IMG/VR virus record: IMGVR_UViG_3300030108_005444
Coordinates: 1-64,000 of that record
Reading direction: 5' to 3' (one strand)
DNA: 64,000 nucleotides
DNA from: a virus
The notes beneath the pieces were generated by a model, which searched no databases, was not told the DNA's origin, and saw nothing but the letters and a program-made list of their open reading frames with translations. Of this stretch, positions 52,181 through 59,331 are shown in pieces (positions within the stretch are counted from its first letter, which is position 1; every line of letters begins with the position of its first letter). The position numbers were made by a program, and so were the translations under genes.

Positions 52181-53080
52181 TCATGTGCCTATCTTATTTC
52201 CAAACAAATACACATGAACTCTTGCGGCCACATTGTAGCCTCTTTTAAATGCCTTAGCGGCCACTTCACCAGCGGTGGCATGTTGTTCTTCTTCTCTTGC
52301 TCCTGTTGGCATGATCCACACTGGCCAATCAACACCAGCACTTCTAAATTTTTCAACTGCTTCTTCCATTTCATCCCACTCACGTTGTTTAGGCCCTAAA
52401 ACAAATTTAAGTTGTCCAGCTTTGGAAAGTTTGTGATATTCAGCAACAGTTTCAGGCTTGATTGCTTTTTCTGGTTTTTCACCTGATACTGTAAACAATT
52501 TAGGACTACAAGAAAAGAAAACTTCTGTGTCTATTGAACGCACCCAATCAATGAAAGGATCTTTTAAGATTTGTGTGCCGTTTGTTTCAAAAGTCATTGA
52601 TCCAGGAAGATTGTTTTGCTCTTTCAATGTGTTGTAGATACCAACCACAGCCTGTTGTCCTGTTACCATTAATGGTTCACCACCTGTAAAACACAAATGT
52701 TGTTTTTGTTTTGTAACAGGATGTAAGAATTTTCCTTCGGGATTGGATTCATTTTTCAAACAGTCAACAATTTTTTCTGCCAACACCGATGGAGTTTCTT
52801 GCCCCATCAGTCCTTTGAATTTTTTCGCCCATGTATAACTTGAGTCGCATCCTTTTTCCCATACTGGAAGATCTTCAACTCTTTTAACAGTTGTTACATC
52901 AAAGTCTTCAAATGGCAGATCATACGTATCTGGATTAGTAGGATCTATTTGTCCAAATCCACTACATTGTAAGTTACACAAAAAGAATCTTATCCAGGCA
53001 GTAGGAACACCAGTATAGTGTCCTTCACCTTGGATAGAATAAAAAATTTCTGAATAATAGTATTTTTTGTCCACTGTCAT
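52181..53080 (-). CDS. queE: 7-carboxy-7-deazaguanine synthase-like radical SAM enzyme (QueE)
   Basis: 299 residues. The opening 'YYYSEIFYSIQGEGHYTGVPTAWIRFFLCNLQC' is the QueE hallmark (SIQGEG...PT.WIR...CNL.C), and 'CFTGGEPLM' is the SAM-binding motif. QueE converts CPH4 to CDG, the step towards preQ0, used in tRNA queuosine and phage deazaguanine DNA. The iron-sulfur cysteines are unusual: Cys35-x3-Cys39 and then no Cys two residues on ('CSGF'); the third candidate is Cys78 ('KGCDSSYTW'), giving CX3CX38C. FolE and a QueD-like gene lie downstream in map order (60-62 kb). The ATG has no ribosome site and follows a consensus promoter closely. Confidence 0.85.
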   Translation of the reverse strand: MTVDKKYYYSEIFYSIQGEGHYTGVPTAWIRFFLCNLQCSGFGQIDPTNPDTYDLPFEDFDVTTVKRVEDLPVWEKGCDSSYTWAKKFKGLMGQETPSVLAEKIVDCLKNESNPEGKFLHPVTKQKQHLCFTGGEPLMVTGQQAVVGIYNTLKEQNNLPGSMTFETNGTQILKDPFIDWVRSIDTEVFFSCSPKLFTVSGEKPEKAIKPETVAEYHKLSKAGQLKFVLGPKQREWDEMEEAVEKFRSAGVDWPVWIMPTGAREEEQHATAGEVAAKAFKRGYNVAARVHVYLFGNKIGT

Positions 53081-53113
53081 ATTATATTTAGGCTATACTA
53101 TATTATATTTAGG
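53080..53113 (-). repeat. Tandem 13-bp repeat, 21-bp period, at QueE promoter
   Basis: TATTATATTTAGG occurs at 53080-53092 and 53101-53113. The distal copy carries the -10 box and the proximal copy abuts the QueE start codon. A 21-bp period equals two DNA helix turns, so a regulator could bind both on one face. Confidence 0.5.
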
Positions 53114-53130
53114 TTATAGTTTTTTGTCAA
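53102..53130 (-). promoter_or_regulatory. Consensus sigma70 promoter for QueE operon
   Basis: TTGACA (53130-53125), 17-nt spacer, TATAAT (53107-53102) on the - strand: both boxes and spacing are ideal. The -35 overlaps the stop codon of the upstream gene. The expected leader is about 15 nt and has no Shine-Dalgarno sequence. Confidence 0.8.
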
Positions 53131-54209
53131 TTCATTTTTTCATCACATAGGGCAAGGAAATCAGGGTGTAAATCTACTTGTGTCCAATTAAGATTGCTTT
53201 TATTATAATAATCAATGAATAGTTTAAGGTCTTTTCTAAACACATCAAAAAAGTGATCAATATCAAGAGCCAACCTTTTATTATGCTCTAGTCTTTTTTG
53301 TTGATCTATATAGTGTTCATGACAGAGATCGATATCATCGAAAAGATGTTTGTTGTCTTCTAAACCTTGGATAACCGATTGGTATCTGTCTAATGTGCTC
53401 AAATGGTTATGTTTCAGGACATCTCCAAATACATCAAAACCTAACTTTCTAAACAATTTATGGTGTTTATAACTGCCTAACCACAATGGAAAATTATATG
53501 ATATGAATGGTCTAATGGACATTTCGGTCAAAGCACCGTGTAGTTCTAAACTATGGGCTTCGGTGATAAAATTAATATATGACTGTCCTGTAATTTCAGG
53601 CATAAGATAGTTGTAAAAAAATGACGGATCGTCGTATGACCATTCATCAACCGCTCCGTATCTCAAAGGTAAATTGCTATCAATAATGTATTTTTTATGT
53701 AAAAACTTTTTTTTATCTAGTTTTACTTTACAAGCACTTGATTCAATTAATGGAACTAGTTCTGTAAGATCGTTGTTTTCCATCATGGTGTATCTAAACT
53801 TATCTGACTTTAGATACAAAGCACACCAAAAAGATAAAAAAGATCGATGCCATCTATTTCTTCCACCAATAGTACATGTTGTGAAGTTTTTTTTCTCTAG
53901 TGATATTTCAGGCCATCTTCCATGTTGTTTGTGTTGAAATATTTGACACATAAAATACAAAGGCAAAAATATACAATTGTTGGGTTGCCCATTTACAAAC
54001 TGTGGATTATTGAAAAAAAAGAAAAGTTTGTTTGGATTAGACAAAACTATTTCATCTAACTTTGTTGAATTAGTTTTTGTATACTCAATTGATGTTTCGT
54101 GATTAGGGATTCCTGGCAAGTTGGAATGATCTGGAATGCAGAACACATCATCTCTCTGAATTTTTGATTGTATATGATCAATTTGATCTTTTGGACTTAT
54201 GCTTAACAT
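53127..54209 (-). CDS. GT-B-like glycosyltransferase family protein, copy 3
   Basis: 360 residues. The C-terminal third 'YINFITEAHSLELHGALTEMSIRPFISYNFPLWLGSYKHHKLFRKLGFDVFGDVLKH' aligns in outline with the proteins at 36686 and 48144 ('F(I/V)(T/S)E...RPF(I/V)...L..LGF..F'), as does the helical end. 'RNRWHRSFLSFWCALYLKSDKFRYTMMENND' lies before. The N-terminal part is divergent. The gene abuts the amidinotransferase gene (stop 54210), and its stop region holds the -35 box of the QueE promoter. Sugar transfer is suspected from the shared C-terminal domain; substrate unknown. Confidence 0.5.
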   Translation of the reverse strand: MLSISPKDQIDHIQSKIQRDDVFCIPDHSNLPGIPNHETSIEYTKTNSTKLDEIVLSNPNKLFFFFNNPQFVNGQPNNCIFLPLYFMCQIFQHKQHGRWPEISLEKKNFTTCTIGGRNRWHRSFLSFWCALYLKSDKFRYTMMENNDLTELVPLIESSACKVKLDKKKFLHKKYIIDSNLPLRYGAVDEWSYDDPSFFYNYLMPEITGQSYINFITEAHSLELHGALTEMSIRPFISYNFPLWLGSYKHHKLFRKLGFDVFGDVLKHNHLSTLDRYQSVIQGLEDNKHLFDDIDLCHEHYIDQQKRLEHNKRLALDIDHFFDVFRKDLKLFIDYYNKSNLNWTQVDLHPDFLALCDEKMN

Positions 54210-55187
54210 TTAAAAATACCAATCTAATACATATTCTCTTTCCAATTCACTAGTACAACAATGAGGTCCACCGCCTAAAGTCCTCTGATGACGCATCATC
54301 ACAGGAACAACTTCGTAACCAAGTTTTTCTAAAAATTTTATTGTAGTTGGTTGTGAGGCATTTACTACTACAGTATTCTCGTCCAATGAAACTAAGTTTA
54401 AATTACACCACTTAGACATCATTGGATAAGAGCCGAAATATTTCATTTCATCATACATAGGCGCTTCTATAATATCCCATTTTTGTAGAGGCTTAGGAAG
54501 ATCAGTTTTTTTTACCCTAGCAGGATTAACTAACATTGTCCCTGGTCGTAGAAAAGCAATTGTAGAATCTATGTGCGATAGTGCATAAACATCAGTTAAA
54601 ACGTGTACTTTGAAATCAGAGCCTAAAATTTTTTGTAATTGTTTTGCGCCTAACATGTTGCCAGTATTGCTGTGGAGATACCAAATATCTCTACCTGCTC
54701 TCAAAATGTTTGCCGCGTCCCACATAGGTTTAAAGTTGTTTGTAGAAAGTATTCCTTCATTTTGAATACAATCGTTGTTGTAATCTTGATCATCAAATAG
54801 TTGTGTTGATAAATCATGATTAATTGGTATGTTTAAACTTTTTATTTCGTCCTTTCTACCATTGACAGACATAGGTGATGCAATAATTTTATTGTGTATT
54901 TTAATAATAAAATCTCGTGGACAATATAGATATTGATAATTTTTAACATTAGTAGAAAACTTTGGCCTAATTACTTCTGCCCCAAATTGTCTATACACAC
55001 TTGCTAGATTTTCGAGATCTTCATTTGCTTCGTCAATTATAGTTTGTGAGAATTGTTCATATGGAATCGACCAATCATTTGGGTATTCTGCCCAATTGAT
55101 ATGCCTGTTTCCTGGGCATGGGGGACAAAATTGGCTTTTATCAGCAATGCCCACAATGACTTTTTTGACTCGGCCCCATTCATTCAT
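54210..55187 (-). CDS. Amidinotransferase (glycine/inosamine amidinotransferase type)
   Basis: 325 residues. The pentein-fold signatures of arginine:glycine-type amidinotransferases are present: 'YLYCPRDFIIKIHNKIIASPM', 'MWDAANILRAGRDIWYLHSNTGN', the His of 'LSHIDSTIAFLRPGTMLVNP', and the catalytic Cys in 'RTLGGGPHCCTSEL'. These enzymes move an amidino group from arginine to an amine (glycine, scyllo-inosamine in streptomycin synthesis, or others), making a guanidino group. Length is normal. It is followed by a SPASM radical SAM gene and a GT-B-like gene, which suggests a guanidinylated sugar or amino acid. Such enzymes are rare in phages; acceptor unknown. Confidence 0.85.
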   Translation of the reverse strand: MNEWGRVKKVIVGIADKSQFCPPCPGNRHINWAEYPNDWSIPYEQFSQTIIDEANEDLENLASVYRQFGAEVIRPKFSTNVKNYQYLYCPRDFIIKIHNKIIASPMSVNGRKDEIKSLNIPINHDLSTQLFDDQDYNNDCIQNEGILSTNNFKPMWDAANILRAGRDIWYLHSNTGNMLGAKQLQKILGSDFKVHVLTDVYALSHIDSTIAFLRPGTMLVNPARVKKTDLPKPLQKWDIIEAPMYDEMKYFGSYPMMSKWCNLNLVSLDENTVVVNASQPTTIKFLEKLGYEVVPVMMRHQRTLGGGPHCCTSELEREYVLDWYF

Positions 55188-56218
55188 TATAGGATTATTC
55201 TTTCAAGATTGCTTGTTTTGTCTATATCTTCTTGAATTAAATTATTAACTTTGTTTGGTTTACAAGGAGGGCATAAGGTTGTGTTTATAGAATTATAAAT
55301 TTTCATGTGTTTTTGTCCAAACCAAAGATCTCTTATGTCATCAGTTTTCCAGTTGCCTAATACAAAGCGTTTTTGTCCTCTACCCTCGCAACATAAACTT
55401 ATCTCACCATTGGCAGCTAAAATTGGATATAAAAACATTTGATGACATTTTGTATATTTTCTTGGTTGTTGTCTGTATTGTGGCAGATTATAACTTACAT
55501 TAAGTTCTGAACTAATTTTACTAATAAGCGTTTTTAATTCATCTGACACGTGAAAAAGTTTATTTGTAAATTGATCAACTATTGGCCTGATATGTAGTTT
55601 TCTTGCCTGTACATCTTTGGCAAAGTGGAATAAAGAATATAATTCTTTTTCACTCGTATTTTCTTCCATTAACAATGCCTTAACATCACAAACATATCCT
55701 TTATCTACTGCTCTTTTGATATTATCTTTTACTTGGTCAAATAAAGATTCTTTTGTCAATGATCTTCTGATTTTTTCATACGTTTGTTTGTTGCCAGCGT
55801 CGATGTCTATGCCTATCCATGCTATTGATTGAATTTTATGTTGCGGAAGATAATCAATCAACTTGTTTAATTTAGATCCATTTGTAATCAAACTTACTAA
55901 AAAATTACAATCAATTGCTTTTTCAATAATTTTATGATAATCTTTGTGTACAGTAGGTTCACCACCACCTGTAAAATTAATATTTCTCACTGTGCCTGCA
56001 CTGTAAGGAGTATGGGTCCTCCAATTGTAAAGTTGGTCGATCAGTTTAACATATTCTTTGTATGAAGACTGCACTAAATTTTTTTGTCTAAAATTAAAAC
56101 TATTACAATAAAAACAGTCTTGGTTGCAGACATTAGTTAAATCGAGATCGATGTGGCTAGGTAATACTGGAAGATTGGTTTTTCCGCAGAGGTTGAGACT
56201 TAGATCTGTATAGGGCAT
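55187..56218 (-). CDS. Radical SAM protein with C-terminal SPASM domain
   Basis: 343 residues. Cluster Cys31-x3-Cys35-x2-Cys38 ('CNQDCFYC'), 'NFTGGGEPTVHKDY' (SAM-binding), 'LITNGSKL' and 'IGIDIDAGNKQTYEKIRR' give the barrel. The C-terminus has a SPASM-like set: 'KCHQMFLYPILAANGEISLCCEGRGQKRFVLGNWKTDDIRDLWFGQ' and 'TTLCPPCKPN', the usual order for anaerobic sulfatase maturase- and peptide-modifying enzymes. The stop base is shared with the amidinotransferase start. It may act on the same substrate as that enzyme, for example an amine donor. Substrate unknown. Confidence 0.88.
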   Translation of the reverse strand: MPYTDLSLNLCGKTNLPVLPSHIDLDLTNVCNQDCFYCNSFNFRQKNLVQSSYKEYVKLIDQLYNWRTHTPYSAGTVRNINFTGGGEPTVHKDYHKIIEKAIDCNFLVSLITNGSKLNKLIDYLPQHKIQSIAWIGIDIDAGNKQTYEKIRRSLTKESLFDQVKDNIKRAVDKGYVCDVKALLMEENTSEKELYSLFHFAKDVQARKLHIRPIVDQFTNKLFHVSDELKTLISKISSELNVSYNLPQYRQQPRKYTKCHQMFLYPILAANGEISLCCEGRGQKRFVLGNWKTDDIRDLWFGQKHMKIYNSINTTLCPPCKPNKVNNLIQEDIDKTSNLERIIL

Positions 56219-56223
56219 TACAA

Positions 56224-56724
56224 TTAGTTATTGACACAAGTGATCTGCAGAGTATATCTATGTTCAGTTCCTAGGTTATAAGCGGCATGAAGTGTGGTTC
56301 CCTGCCAACTTACATAGTCTCCAGCATGCCATGTTGACCAAACCTTGTCTTTGATCTGCATAAGATGTCCTGGTTTGGAATCCTCTAAAAAAATTATGAA
56401 TCTTGTAATGTCATTAATATTTTTAACATTGTAGATCTTGCTGTATATTTGATACATGTCACCATGTAGAGGCAAAACATTACCAGGAGGAGTTCTGTTG
56501 AATGCGGCAGCTTTAAAATTAAAATCAAAATGTTCTAATACTTTATCAACAAATTTAGGCAGTGGACTAGGTAGTGTGTACACATCATTGTTAATTATTG
56601 TTTTGTAGGCTTCTTCTTTGTAATCAAGTAAATTTGGATGAAGATAACCGCCTTTACTTTCATAGGCTAGATCCTTGTAATCATTTTCTTGCCAACAAAC
56701 AGGTATATTTCTTAAACTTCCCAT
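56224..56724 (-). CDS. HxD-type 2OG-Fe(II) oxygenase-like protein (1)
   Basis: 166 residues from ATG 56724 (a TTG at 56739 is an alternative). 'FNRTPPGNVLPLHGDMYQIY' carries the HxD iron ligands, 'ITRFIIFLEDSKPGHLMQIKDKVWSTWHAGDYVSWQGTTLHAAYNLG' the jelly-roll strands with the distal His, and 'HRYTLQITCV' the 2OG-contacting Arg. This matches aspartyl/asparaginyl hydroxylase- or phytanoyl-type small oxygenases, and the gene at 58789 is a relative ('PPG..(L/F)...H.D', '(W/T).H...N.G...R'). Hydroxylation of a sugar, lipid or side chain is likely; the substrate is unknown. Confidence 0.7.
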   Translation of the reverse strand: MGSLRNIPVCWQENDYKDLAYESKGGYLHPNLLDYKEEAYKTIINNDVYTLPSPLPKFVDKVLEHFDFNFKAAAFNRTPPGNVLPLHGDMYQIYSKIYNVKNINDITRFIIFLEDSKPGHLMQIKDKVWSTWHAGDYVSWQGTTLHAAYNLGTEHRYTLQITCVNN

Positions 56725-57170
56725 GGGTACACAATCCAAGCAGGATCTTTGTTTTTATCAATTTTTTCTGCCCAGTAATCAACATCAAATTCAGATGGTT
56801 CATTATCTATCAAAACAGCGTATTCCGTATATCTTGCGCCGCGGTGATGCATAATCTCACGCACCTTTTTAAATGTGTGGCCAGTATCATTGATGTCATC
56901 CACCACTAAAAATTTGTAGTGATCAATCCAATTTTCGCCAGTGCCATGTCCAACCGGAAAGTCGGGAATCATTTCTTTAGCATGATCTCGGGTTGATAGT
57001 GAAATAGGAATCATAGGGATATCTAGCCTGTGTGAAATGATAGTGGCAGGAATACAACCTCCTCTGGACACTCCTATAATGTGTGTAAAATATTTACTTT
57101 CCACTGCATCAGCCAAGTTGCTAGACATCTGATGTATTTGCTTCCATGAATAATATTTTTTATCGGGCAT
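56712..57170 (-). CDS. Purine-type phosphoribosyltransferase
   Basis: 152 residues from ATG 57170. The PRPP-binding motif is plain: 'YKFLVVDDINDTGHTFKKVREIM' (DD-x3-TG), and 'HIIGVSRGGCIPATIISHRLDIP' supplies the PPi loop. The short hood and 'WIVYPWEV' at the end match xanthine/guanine/hypoxanthine phosphoribosyltransferases (Gpt type): 'W..YPWE' is the conserved base-binding end. It would convert free guanine, xanthine or hypoxanthine plus PRPP to nucleotides. It directly follows GMP reductase (11-nt overlap), which uses GMP, so the two form a salvage unit. The exact base preference is not readable from sequence. Confidence 0.85.
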   Translation of the reverse strand: MPDKKYYSWKQIHQMSSNLADAVESKYFTHIIGVSRGGCIPATIISHRLDIPMIPISLSTRDHAKEMIPDFPVGHGTGENWIDHYKFLVVDDINDTGHTFKKVREIMHHRGARYTEYAVLIDNEPSEFDVDYWAEKIDKNKDPAWIVYPWEV

Positions 57171-58206
57171 CACCAAACACCGTGTTAATTTGTTGTGTGC
57201 ATCTTACAAAAGTGGCACATTTTGGCATATCTTTTATCCTTTCTGCCCCAATATATGTACAGGAACTCCTTACACCACCTAAAATTTCAGTAATGGTGTG
57301 TTGTACTGGCCCACGATAGGGAATCTGTACAGTTTTGCCTTCTGCACCTCTGTATCCATCTTTGCGTCTACCATGTTTTGCCATTGCTTCATTGGAACTC
57401 ATCCCATAAAATGTTATTTTGCCATCGACTACTTCTCCGCCTGATTCATCATGTCCAGCTAACATACCTCCTAACATAACAAAGTGTGCTCCTGCTCCAA
57501 AGGCTTTAGCAACATCACCTGGATACACACAACCACCATCAGCTATAATATGGCCGCCTATCCCATTAGCTGCGTCAGCACATTCTATGATACCAGATAG
57601 CTGAGGAACGCCAACACCAGTCATGGTCCTTGTGGTGCAGACTGATCCAGGACCAATACCAACTTTCACAACATCTGCTCCTCTGATAATAAGTTCTTCG
57701 GTCATTTCTGCTGTTACTACATTACCTGCTATAATTGTCTTATTTGGATACTGTTCTCTAAGATGTTCAATAAAGTCACCAAAATTTTCATGATACGCAT
57801 TAGCAACATCAACGGTTATGAATTTAATGTCTGGATACATCTCTAGTACTTTTTTAGCAGTGTGATAGTCAACTGCTTCCTTGTCCCAGATGTAAGATGT
57901 ACCTAAACAAACACTGATGTGATTCATGTTAACACCATCGCCAATTGCTTGTTTCCAATCATCTACTAAATTGTGTTTGCCTATCACAGTAAACATTTGT
58001 TCTTGTTGTAGTGCTTTTGCCATGCCAAAAGTTCCAACACCATCCATATTAGATGCCATAATAGGAACTCCCTTCCATTCATTTCCACTATTATGAAAAG
58101 TAAATGTTCTTATAAGATCAACGTCTCTCCTGCTTTCAAGCTTGGATCTTTTAGGCTTGAATAGCACATCTTTGAAATCCAATTTTATATCTTGTTCTAT
58201 TCTCAT
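57160..58206 (-). CDS. guaC: GMP reductase
   Basis: 348 residues, collinear with bacterial GuaC throughout: '[31 protein letters not shown]', '[17 protein letters not shown]', '[16 protein letters not shown]', '[29 protein letters not shown]' (catalytic Cys), '[33 protein letters not shown]', '[11 protein letters not shown]', '[23 protein letters not shown]'. It lacks the CBS domains of IMP dehydrogenase. GMP reductase converts GMP + NADPH to IMP and ammonia. In a phage it would shift guanine nucleotides towards the IMP/adenine branch. It overlaps the DegT-like gene by 4 nt. Confidence 0.95.
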   Translation of the reverse strand: MRIEQDIKLDFKDVLFKPKRSKLESRRDVDLIRTFTFHNSGNEWKGVPIMASNMDGVGTFGMAKALQQEQMFTVIGKHNLVDDWKQAIGDGVNMNHISVCLGTSYIWDKEAVDYHTAKKVLEMYPDIKFITVDVANAYHENFGDFIEHLREQYPNKTIIAGNVVTAEMTEELIIRGADVVKVGIGPGSVCTTRTMTGVGVPQLSGIIECADAANGIGGHIIADGGCVYPGDVAKAFGAGAHFVMLGGMLAGHDESGGEVVDGKITFYGMSSNEAMAKHGRRKDGYRGAEGKTVQIPYRGPVQHTITEILGGVRSSCTYIGAERIKDMPKCATFVRCTQQINTVFGDAR

Positions 58207-58796
58207 TTTAATATCTCATATTCAGTCAACAACGGATAGTCTTGATCGCTCCATGTTTTTATTTTTTTTACTTTATACATTTTATCTATGCCTTGTTGAG
58301 CTGTTTCGGGCGTCATGTAATAGTGATACCCAATGGTAGAAATTTTTTGATCATACCAAAGTTTCTGTGAAAAAGGGTCTCTTCCATCGTGACTCATTTG
58401 TTTAAGTATTATATAATCTTTTTCATTGTTACACAATATAGCACCTCCTCTACCGAGCGACAAAGTTTTTTTATACTGAAAACTTAAACACATAAACGAG
58501 TCATTGACATAACCATCCTTTTGCCAGTGTGTTGCGGCATCTATAATATTAGTATTACCAATTGTGTAATAATCTTGCCATGGTTTGTCGTTCCATTTCC
58601 ATGTTAAATTTAATTTTTTAAATGTAATTGGTACTGAAATATATGTTCTGCTCGGGCAAGATACATCATTATAATTTTTATATCTGAGACAAATTTCAAT
58701 GGCATGTGTGCAACAATCTGTGGCCACAGCAAATTTACTCCCCCAAAAAGTTGATAATTGTTTTTCGAAATCTAAGACAGTGTTGAAATCAATCAC
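58203..58796 (-). CDS. Short DegT/DnrJ-like PLP protein
   Basis: 197 residues, about half the usual length. 'LSTFWGSKFAVATDCCTHAIEICLRYKNYND' matches the N-terminal PLP-phosphate loop region ('V.N.T.AL..AL'), 'SCPSRTYISVPITF' the 'P..TY.ST' segment, 'NIIDAATHW' the Asp-x-Ala segment, and 'MCLSFQYKKTLSLGRGGAILCNN' the Schiff-base Lys followed by GRGG-A. The C-terminal domain is missing and replaced by ~30 helical residues, so it is a natural miniature or a decayed gene; conserved catalytic features argue for function. Probably acts on a keto-sugar or related carbonyl. Confidence 0.65.
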   Translation of the reverse strand: MIDFNTVLDFEKQLSTFWGSKFAVATDCCTHAIEICLRYKNYNDVSCPSRTYISVPITFKKLNLTWKWNDKPWQDYYTIGNTNIIDAATHWQKDGYVNDSFMCLSFQYKKTLSLGRGGAILCNNEKDYIILKQMSHDGRDPFSQKLWYDQKISTIGYHYYMTPETAQQGIDKMYKVKKIKTWSDQDYPLLTEYEILK

Positions 58797-59331
58797 TTTT
58801 CACTCCAGTAACTGTAATTATTAGTCTATTTTCTAATCCTGCGTTGGCGGTGGAATGCCATGTAAGATAAGGCCATGTTAATACATCGCCTTTGCGCCAG
58901 TTTGTAAATGTATGATCTGGAAAGCAAAAACTTTGCCCCCATTTCCAGTTGTCTAAGAATACAACATACCTTTCAACTTTACTTGCCTTTTGATCATCAA
59001 TTTTATTTTTTTGACAGTATCCAATGAAACTATCATAATGAGGATTAGTAAACATTCCTGGTGGTTGATTAATAAAACAAAATGACTTTTTTTCTAAGTT
59101 GAACACACTATCAAATTCATCCCATGGTAAATGTTTGACATCTTTTTGATCTGCGAACGCAATATAGTTACAGTTATTATGTTCGTTATAATAATTTTTT
59201 GTAATTTTAATCACCTCAGGATTTGTAGACAGATCTGGTTTTAGTGTTCTTATACTTGATAAATTTTTAGCAAAAATGTAGAAAGGCTCTAAATTAATTT
59301 TATCAGCAATATTTTTTACTTTGTATTTCAT
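58789..59331 (-). CDS. HxD-type 2OG-Fe(II) oxygenase-like protein (2)
   Basis: 180 residues. 'CFINQPPGMFTNPHYDSFIGY' carries HxD ('HYD'), 'ERYVVFLDNWKWGQSFCFPDHTFTNWRKGDVLTWPYLTWHSTANAGLENRLIITVTGV' the double-stranded helix with the distal His ('WHST') and the Arg for 2-oxoglutarate. It is related to the gene at 56224-56724. It overlaps its neighbours on both sides. A hydroxylation step in the surface-chemistry pathway is inferred from the PLP and glycan enzymes around it. Confidence 0.7.
   Translation of the reverse strand: MKYKVKNIADKINLEPFYIFAKNLSSIRTLKPDLSTNPEVIKITKNYYNEHNNCNYIAFADQKDVKHLPWDEFDSVFNLEKKSFCFINQPPGMFTNPHYDSFIGYCQKNKIDDQKASKVERYVVFLDNWKWGQSFCFPDHTFTNWRKGDVLTWPYLTWHSTANAGLENRLIITVTGVKSD

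Noticed and set aside
57160-58206. IMP dehydrogenase
   Set aside because: The gene follows GuaC from end to end and lacks CBS domains; the flap and N-terminus are those of GMP reductase.
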